Notes under the pieces: model-generated | The model's database searches: none | Told to the model about the DNA's origin: nothing | The model's input: only the letters and a program-made list of their open reading frames with translations | Part shown: positions 23,757 through 28,921 of the stretch, piece by piece | Layout of the letters: each line of letters begins with the position of its first letter | Numbering within the stretch: the stretch's first letter is position 1 | IMG/VR virus record: IMGVR_UViG_3300025151_000209 | Coordinates: 1-28,921 of that record | DNA length: 28,921 nucleotides | Origin: a virus | Direction: 5' to 3' (one strand) | Translations under genes and position numbers: made by a program

Positions 23757-26700
23757 TGAAAATACATACGTTCAATAGTGATACTGTAAAGCCAGTAAAG
23801 CTAGTAAACAATATTGACCCGAAATTATTGTATACTGGATTTGCTGAAAACTTTGACTTCGGTCTTAGATTACAGACCTATAACGTAATTAATAATCTCA
23901 AAGACAGAAAAACAAATTATAATACTGCATATTTCTTATCAGAGTTAAAGTCATTAAGTTCTGTACTCGAATTAGAAGTACCTTATACATTTGATGCTAC
24001 AAATAAATTTACTACATCTATATATGTAAATGGTAAGTATGCGTATTCTAATTCCGATAAAACCCAAATATCTCTACAGCAATTAACCACTAGTCAATCA
24101 ACAGTAAGTGCATTAAGTAGTGAGTTTTTCTTTACATTTAATCTAAGTACAAATAGGTTTCTATACCTTACTCATGAGATAAATGACACAACATATTATG
24201 CATATGTTGATAAAGTCGGTTCTAGCAAAATTGTTAAACTCACTACAACTCTCCCATCAGACGAATCACATATATTTAGATATAACTTTGATGGTAAAGG
24301 TATAAGGTTATTTCCGAAGTATATTACTAACCACGGATCTGGAAGTGGTTTTATTATTGACTCAAGTTATAACAGTCGATTAGAGGCTGGAACTACTGGT
24401 AATTCAACTTCTGCGCCAACTCTTTTAAAAATTAATAGACACTCATTAACGTATGATAAGAAATATGTTAATAATAGTTTTTGTTATTACTTGTCGAGTT
24501 ATAACAAAGACGATGTAAATCTTGACTTATCAACAACAGTAGAGTCAATTAGTAATAACTATTTGTTTTTTGGTAGTAATTATTCCTATGTAGCGAAAGA
24601 TGAAACGTTGTCTTTTAATTTCTTACCATTAAAAAACCAAGCAACAAATGAAGAGTATTTTGTACCTTCAAACCATTTTAATGCAGAGCCTGATAACATA
24701 AATAGATCATACGAAAAAATATTTGGTGGTAATAATCAAAACACCGGTTTTGATAAAATGTATCTTAGCTACAATACAGGTACCAAAGATATGAGATTCC
24801 CGCCATCTAAGATGACATATTTTACTACTCCATCTAGTATGTCTCCTTATGATAGATTAAACATAAATGATTCTAAGATAGAGCATTTAGGGGCAGTTGC
24901 AGGAAATAATCCACTCATTGCAGATAAAGTTTTTAAAAGAAGAGAAGATGTAAAAAATAATTATTTTTCTGATGATGTCAACGCGACCTATCTCTGTTCC
25001 TGGTTATCTGGTAATGAGCTTGGAGATAAAATATGGGTAGATAGATTTTACAATCCTTCATACTCTTCGTTTAGCGATGCAATATCGGGCACTTCTTTTT
25101 ATAATATTGTTACAGGAGCTAATGCGCGATCCACACATGTATTTGATATAAGTTCGAGACTAACTTTTGAACCTAATAACGATTATGCTTATTATCATAT
25201 AGGTGAATTAGATTATGAAAGTCATTTAGAATCTCTTAATAATTATCTTTTATCTGAAAATATAGAAATATTAAACTCTAAAGGTGGAAGAGGTAAAGTA
25301 GAAAGAGTAAAAAGAGATTTAGAAATAGATTTTGATGGAGATAATTTTGGTAGATATTTAACAGATAAAAAAGGAGATTTCAGTTTTACGTTTTGGTTAA
25401 GTGCACAAGATTACAGTAAGCCTCTAGGCTACATGCTCTTAGGTAATTATTTTGAAGAAGGCTTTGGAGTTTTCAATACAGATTTAGTCACACCTAATAT
25501 ATACTTACCAACTGGTAATAAATTATTACTAATAAATAATGACTTCGAAGTTTATGATGAAATAGAAATTTTCGAAGGAGACACTCCTATAACAATTAAA
25601 GGAGTAGCAAGAAAGGACATCTTTAGCGAATTTTATATTTTAGGAGAAAATAATATAATTTATATTTACAATAGTAATCCTAATCTTATTAGTAAGGTTA
25701 CTGATTTATCTGGAATTCAAAATTTAGAAATTGATGATATTGATTTAAATGAAGAGAGAATTTACCTATCAATAAATCCTTACGATGGTATAAAATCAAA
25801 ATATTTCTTTTATGATATAAGCACTAACGAGACATCGAACGCGACTTCTCTCAATGATTTAGTTAGTGCAGATACTTTCGGCCGAAAGGGTAAAATATTT
25901 ATAAGTACAGAAAATAATTACAGATCTTTTTACGAAGTTGATAGCGATATAGAAACTGGTAACGAGATAGCATTTACTAGTAATGAAGATGTTTTCGCGA
26001 TTAAGCAAAGATTACCAGAAAGCCAAGACGTACCTTACAACTTAATTTACAAAAATAATTATACTAATGATTCTACTAACACCATAACACTGACGAGTGG
26101 GTCTCTCAACGCATTAGTTACAAATGTAATAGTAGATGATGAGGATAATATATTTACTTTGTTTGATACTAACCGAATATCTAAACACAAGCCTACTAGA
26201 CAATTAGTATCTCATACAGAGCTAACTTTCTTAAACAAAACCTCTAAAAAGTATATTGACTTTATATTTGATTTTGAAGGCAAAGAATATAAAAAATATA
26301 TTCTTATAGTAGAGAGTTTAACAGATAGAACTTTACTACATAAACTCACCACAGATTTTAATTTAGTTAAAACTACTAGTCTGGGTAGTAAAATTATTAA
26401 TAATTTAAAATTAACTAAAACAGTTACTGGTTTTAATTATCTCAAGAAAATAGGCGCTAGTAAAAATAGACTTAAAGTAAAACTTAAAACCAAACCACTA
26501 TTCACAAAAACAGGTGCATATAAAAAAGAAGAAACAATTATTGATTATAATATTTCACAATTAGTTAATGGATATAATCATTTTACTGTTAACGTTAGTA
26601 CTAAGAAAGGGTTCATGGAATTATATGTCAATGGCATAAAAAATACCACTCAATACTTCCAACCTGGTAAATACATATTAGATAATCCTTTAGGCTCTGG

Positions 26701-28660
26701 ATTATACATTGGAGCTGTAAGTACACCCTATAATCTAAACTTTTCTAATAGATTACTACAAAAAGGTAAATACTTTCTCAGAGACATTAAGATAAGGGGA
26801 TTACGTATGTATGATAAACCTCTTAACTTCTATGAAATACAAACTCATATAAATTATCATAGAATTCAAAAAGACTGTGTATGGTCTATACCTATCGGTC
26901 AAAGAATATATACTGACACTATCGATAGAGTATTTAAATTTAATATACCTGAAAAGGTAACTAATACATACGATGTACTAATTAAAAATTTAGATATACG
27001 CGACAGAGATACTCTTAATAAATTAAGAGCGGAAATTCTTAAAGAACTGCCCAAGATAACTCCATTTTACGATGAAGTTAGAGATGTTATCTTTGAAAGA
27101 CAACTAACTACAGATCCAAACGTAAGAATAGATAGACCACAAATACCTACCACCTACTTATTAGATCCAGGCGCATGTATTGTAAAATATATAAATGGTA
27201 GACGTAGATTGTTCTTTATTGTTGAAAGAGGAGAATATGTAGTTAAGGATGATGAGACAGTTGTAATACCAGAAAAACCGGTGCCGGAAATAGAATTAAA
27301 TTGCCCTCCGAGTTTATTCCTGAAAGAGTCATCATGGAAGTTAAATCCCGACACTGGTCGATATTATAGATTTATTCCAACTGTCACTCCTGAAGGATGT
27401 GATAGCATAGGTATAGAATTAGAATGCCCACCAGAGCAACCAATTTGGTCTGAACAGCTCCAAAAATGTATACCTATAGAACCTCATGAGGATCCTGTTG
27501 AAGATCCAGACTGTGATCCTCCAAGAGTATGGGACCCTGTTGCTGGAAGATGTAAAGCACCAGACCCATGCCCTCCAGGTACAACCCCTGTATATAATTC
27601 AAAAGGAGTCAGAATTAGATGTCAAAAGAATACTGAATGTCTTCCAGGGTATGTATGGGATAAAGAAAAAGAAGAATGTGTAATTAAAATTAATTGTAAG
27701 CCTGATGAATATTACGATCCGCCATCTGGGAGATGCATTCCCAGAAAGAAAGACAAAACAGGGCCCATAGAATGCGAGATTCCTGGTTACGTATGGAACG
27801 AAGCTAAAGATGAATGTGAAAGTCCTGGATGCCCACCGGGTGAAGATTGTGGTGGTTTTGATTGTCTTCCTTGGGAAGATTGCGGTGGTGATGACCCTCC
27901 GCATCAGGATCCGGATCCGGAAGAGTGCCAAGAAGGGGAAGTGTGGAACGAAGCTAAAGGAGAATGTGAGCGACCGTGCCCCGCGGGTGAAGATTGCGAT
28001 GGGGATGACTCAGAGGATACTAATTACCACGTATACTATGTTGTTCTTGAGGGCTATGTCGGTAACGACGAAAAAAGGCTCCGTTTTGATTTTAATTACT
28101 ACGGTCAAACTATTTATACAGAAGGAGATACAACAATAAAATTAATACCATATCCTGGTGGGGAATCTGACATAAATAAAGTACCATCAGCGGCAATACC
28201 ATTAAACCATTCCATTCCATTTGCAGTTGCAATGATAATCAAGAGAGGGGATTCTGATCATACTTATTTTAAAGGCCCGAATGTTAATAATGCAGATTTT
28301 GTTCCAAATGTAATCAATACAATTCCCGGTGCACCGGATGTATTTAAAAATGCGGGAGTTCAAGTCTGGATAACAGAAACACACTCTTCAGGTGTTGATT
28401 ATGGAGTAACAAAAACCACAGGAGCTAATACAACTTTACAATCAATCCTCGATGTTTTAACATTATATATACATTTTAAAAATCCCAACTATACCGCAGT
28501 AACAGGATTTACCAGGCCAGAAGGGATTGGAGATTATAAAGCAGGTTACGATCAAGGTGGAGCTCCTAAATTTGGCGATGGTGCTAGTGTTGGGTTTCGG
28601 TCAGCGACACCCGGTTACGATTCTGCGACTTTCAGAATGTCGATAAATCTAACATCTTAA
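23756..28660 (+). CDS. Giant tail fiber/adhesin with LamG-like domain and Cys-rich repeats
   Basis: This 1634-residue protein is the largest in the window. Residues about 1-860 are beta-rich and Asn/Ser/Tyr-rich without clear motifs; 640-830 show propeller-like repeats (VDDEDNIFTLFDTNRI). A LamG/concanavalin-like domain spans about 870-1025, with YNHFTVNVSTKKGFMELYVN around 940-958 and GLYIGA. Residues 1183-1414 hold 22 cysteines in repeated modules of the form C-x(2)-PG-x-(V)-(W/Y)-(D/N)-x(4-6)-C, rich in Pro, Glu and Asp. A final domain of about 220 residues (1415-1634) is unknown. The order of stalk, lectin-like module, cysteine array and tip domain suits a receptor-binding fiber. Its stop shares TTAA with the convergent small gene. 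Confidence 0.7.
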   Translation: MKIHTFNSDTVKPVKLVNNIDPKLLYTGFAENFDFGLRLQTYNVINNLKDRKTNYNTAYFLSELKSLSSVLELEVPYTFDATNKFTTSIYVNGKYAYSNSDKTQISLQQLTTSQSTVSALSSEFFFTFNLSTNRFLYLTHEINDTTYYAYVDKVGSSKIVKLTTTLPSDESHIFRYNFDGKGIRLFPKYITNHGSGSGFIIDSSYNSRLEAGTTGNSTSAPTLLKINRHSLTYDKKYVNNSFCYYLSSYNKDDVNLDLSTTVESISNNYLFFGSNYSYVAKDETLSFNFLPLKNQATNEEYFVPSNHFNAEPDNINRSYEKIFGGNNQNTGFDKMYLSYNTGTKDMRFPPSKMTYFTTPSSMSPYDRLNINDSKIEHLGAVAGNNPLIADKVFKRREDVKNNYFSDDVNATYLCSWLSGNELGDKIWVDRFYNPSYSSFSDAISGTSFYNIVTGANARSTHVFDISSRLTFEPNNDYAYYHIGELDYESHLESLNNYLLSENIEILNSKGGRGKVERVKRDLEIDFDGDNFGRYLTDKKGDFSFTFWLSAQDYSKPLGYMLLGNYFEEGFGVFNTDLVTPNIYLPTGNKLLLINNDFEVYDEIEIFEGDTPITIKGVARKDIFSEFYILGENNIIYIYNSNPNLISKVTDLSGIQNLEIDDIDLNEERIYLSINPYDGIKSKYFFYDISTNETSNATSLNDLVSADTFGRKGKIFISTENNYRSFYEVDSDIETGNEIAFTSNEDVFAIKQRLPESQDVPYNLIYKNNYTNDSTNTITLTSGSLNALVTNVIVDDEDNIFTLFDTNRISKHKPTRQLVSHTELTFLNKTSKKYIDFIFDFEGKEYKKYILIVESLTDRTLLHKLTTDFNLVKTTSLGSKIINNLKLTKTVTGFNYLKKIGASKNRLKVKLKTKPLFTKTGAYKKEETIIDYNISQLVNGYNHFTVNVSTKKGFMELYVNGIKNTTQYFQPGKYILDNPLGSGLYIGAVSTPYNLNFSNRLLQKGKYFLRDIKIRGLRMYDKPLNFYEIQTHINYHRIQKDCVWSIPIGQRIYTDTIDRVFKFNIPEKVTNTYDVLIKNLDIRDRDTLNKLRAEILKELPKITPFYDEVRDVIFERQLTTDPNVRIDRPQIPTTYLLDPGACIVKYINGRRRLFFIVERGEYVVKDDETVVIPEKPVPEIELNCPPSLFLKESSWKLNPDTGRYYRFIPTVTPEGCDSIGIELECPPEQPIWSEQLQKCIPIEPHEDPVEDPDCDPPRVWDPVAGRCKAPDPCPPGTTPVYNSKGVRIRCQKNTECLPGYVWDKEKEECVIKINCKPDEYYDPPSGRCIPRKKDKTGPIECEIPGYVWNEAKDECESPGCPPGEDCGGFDCLPWEDCGGDDPPHQDPDPEECQEGEVWNEAKGECERPCPAGEDCDGDDSEDTNYHVYYVVLEGYVGNDEKRLRFDFNYYGQTIYTEGDTTIKLIPYPGGESDINKVPSAAIPLNHSIPFAVAMIIKRGDSDHTYFKGPNVNNADFVPNVINTIPGAPDVFKNAGVQVWITETHSSGVDYGVTKTTGANTTLQSILDVLTLYIHFKNPNYTAVTGFTRPEGIGDYKAGYDQGGAPKFGDGASVGFRSATPGYDSATFRMSINLTS
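27302..27997 (+). repeat. Cysteine-module repeats within the giant fiber gene
   Basis: About seven degenerate modules of 14-19 residues, each bounded by cysteines, with key residues P/G after the first Cys, an aromatic then D/N in the middle and a final Cys. Two copies are recent at the DNA level: 27791-27820 and 27941-27970 agree at 26 of 30 bases, and the GGTGAAGATTG stretch after each is also shared. The region looks more GC-rich than its surroundings. Confidence 0.85.
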
Positions 28661-28875
28661 CGACCTGAGAGGAATAGAGATTGTATATTTTGTAGTTCCA
28701 TTAAATAGTCTCTATAGATGTTTGCAGCTTTAGCATCTGTACCTTCCATGATGAGCTCTTTACCATCATGCTGATATTTCTCTAATAGAGATTGATATTT
28801 ACGGATTGTACTCTGAAGAGCTTGGTAAGTTAATGTTGGTTTGTTTCGTTCGAATTCGCTTACGTTCATATTCAT
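28657..28875 (-). CDS. Small unassigned late protein
   Basis: This 72-residue protein is not recognised. It is helical and charged: MNMNVSEFERNKPTLTYQ, then QSTIRKYQSLLEKYQHDGKE and an Ala/Tyr-rich helix ending in MELQNIQSLF. An in-frame ATG further upstream (28899) lies within and before the promoter, so 28875, five bases after AATAAATA, is the better start; the next ATG at 28869 is also possible. It is convergent with the giant fiber, sharing a TTAA at the stops. The size and two-helix look suit a small assembly or scaffold protein, but there is no direct evidence. Confidence 0.65.
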   Translation of the reverse strand: MNMNVSEFERNKPTLTYQALQSTIRKYQSLLEKYQHDGKELIMEGTDAKAANIYRDYLMELQNIQSLFLSGR

Positions 28876-28880
28876 ATTTT

Positions 28881-28888
28881 TATTTATT
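28881..28888 (-). promoter_or_regulatory. Late promoter abutting the 28875 ATG
   Basis: On the minus strand AATAAATA is followed by AAAAT and the ATG at 28875. It fixes the start of the small gene by the same rule as the other late units. Confidence 0.55.
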
Positions 28889-28921
28889 CTTATGAGCAAA
28901 TGTGTTTACTAAAGTTCTTAA

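Noticed and set aside
27599-28139. Open frames on both strands across the cysteine array (for example 27810-28139 plus and 27599-27931 minus)
   Set aside because: They arise from the biased composition of the repeat and have no start signals or recognisable sequence; the giant fiber frame explains the DNA.
28747-28770. Inverted repeat CATGATG/CATCATG with a 10-base loop
   Set aside because: Seven pairs within the coding sequence of the small minus gene and no T run in either direction; likely chance.
1-28921. tRNA genes, CRISPR arrays, insertion sequences, introns or homing endonucleases
   Set aside because: None were seen; the window is almost entirely filled by the genes listed.

Overview
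The window is 28.9 kb of an AT-rich, very compact genome of a contractile-tailed, T4-like bacteriophage. The supporting genes are tail sheath (gp18), tail tube (gp19), a gp48/gp54-type pair of tube-fold baseplate proteins, gp53, a gp27-like hub, gp25 and gp6 wedge proteins, and a T4/RFC-type clamp loader ATPase (gp44). The protein divergence, low GC and style of the adhesins suggest an aquatic myovirus far from T4 itself. The host cannot be read from the sequence. No tRNA, rRNA, CRISPR, insertion sequence or attachment site was seen, and no gene-free stretch exceeds 300 bases.

Layout: (1) 69-2729, tail sheath with its own late promoter and a strong terminator. (2) 2793-4801, three overlapping plus genes: a gp54-like tube-fold protein and two probable hub-assembly proteins, the second gp26-like. 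(3) 5376-4798, minus, tail tube. (4) 5427-10936, plus operon: tape-measure candidate, gp48-like tube cap, gp53, gp27-like hub and an unknown. (5) 11371-10925, minus, a coiled-coil protein, perhaps small terminase. (6) 11440-12849, plus, dUTPase and clamp loader: a nucleotide/replication island inside virion genes. (7) 13344-12829, minus, unknown. (8) 13387-20079, plus: gp25, gp6, a PKD-domain protein and a 717-residue wedge candidate. (9) 20095-22916, plus: an L-type-lectin-like tail protein and a Calx-beta-like protein. (10) 22935-28660, plus: a small fiber-like protein and a 1634-residue fiber with a LamG-like domain, a 22-cysteine repeat array and a C-terminal domain. (11) 28875-28657, minus, a small unknown.

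The most striking feature is regulatory. Every unit except the sheath and the dut island begins with a T4-late-type element with core TAAATA. It sits only 5 or 6 bases from the ATG, on both strands (nine cases). By T4 geometry, transcription would start at or one base before the start codon, so the late mRNAs would be leaderless. Genes inside operons lack the element and are joined by short stop/start overlaps. The sheath is the exception, with a short leader. Convergent units overlap at their ends, and at least two minus-strand units appear to end at hairpin terminators buried inside the coding sequence of the opposing gene.

Together the genes build a contractile tail (sheath, tube, tape measure, hub, wedges) and an elaborate set of adsorption proteins with carbohydrate-binding-like and cysteine-rich modules. 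The dut-gp44 pair supplies clean dNTP pools and clamp loading. In T4 the sliding clamp loaded by gp44/62 also activates late promoters, which would link that island to the promoters seen here.
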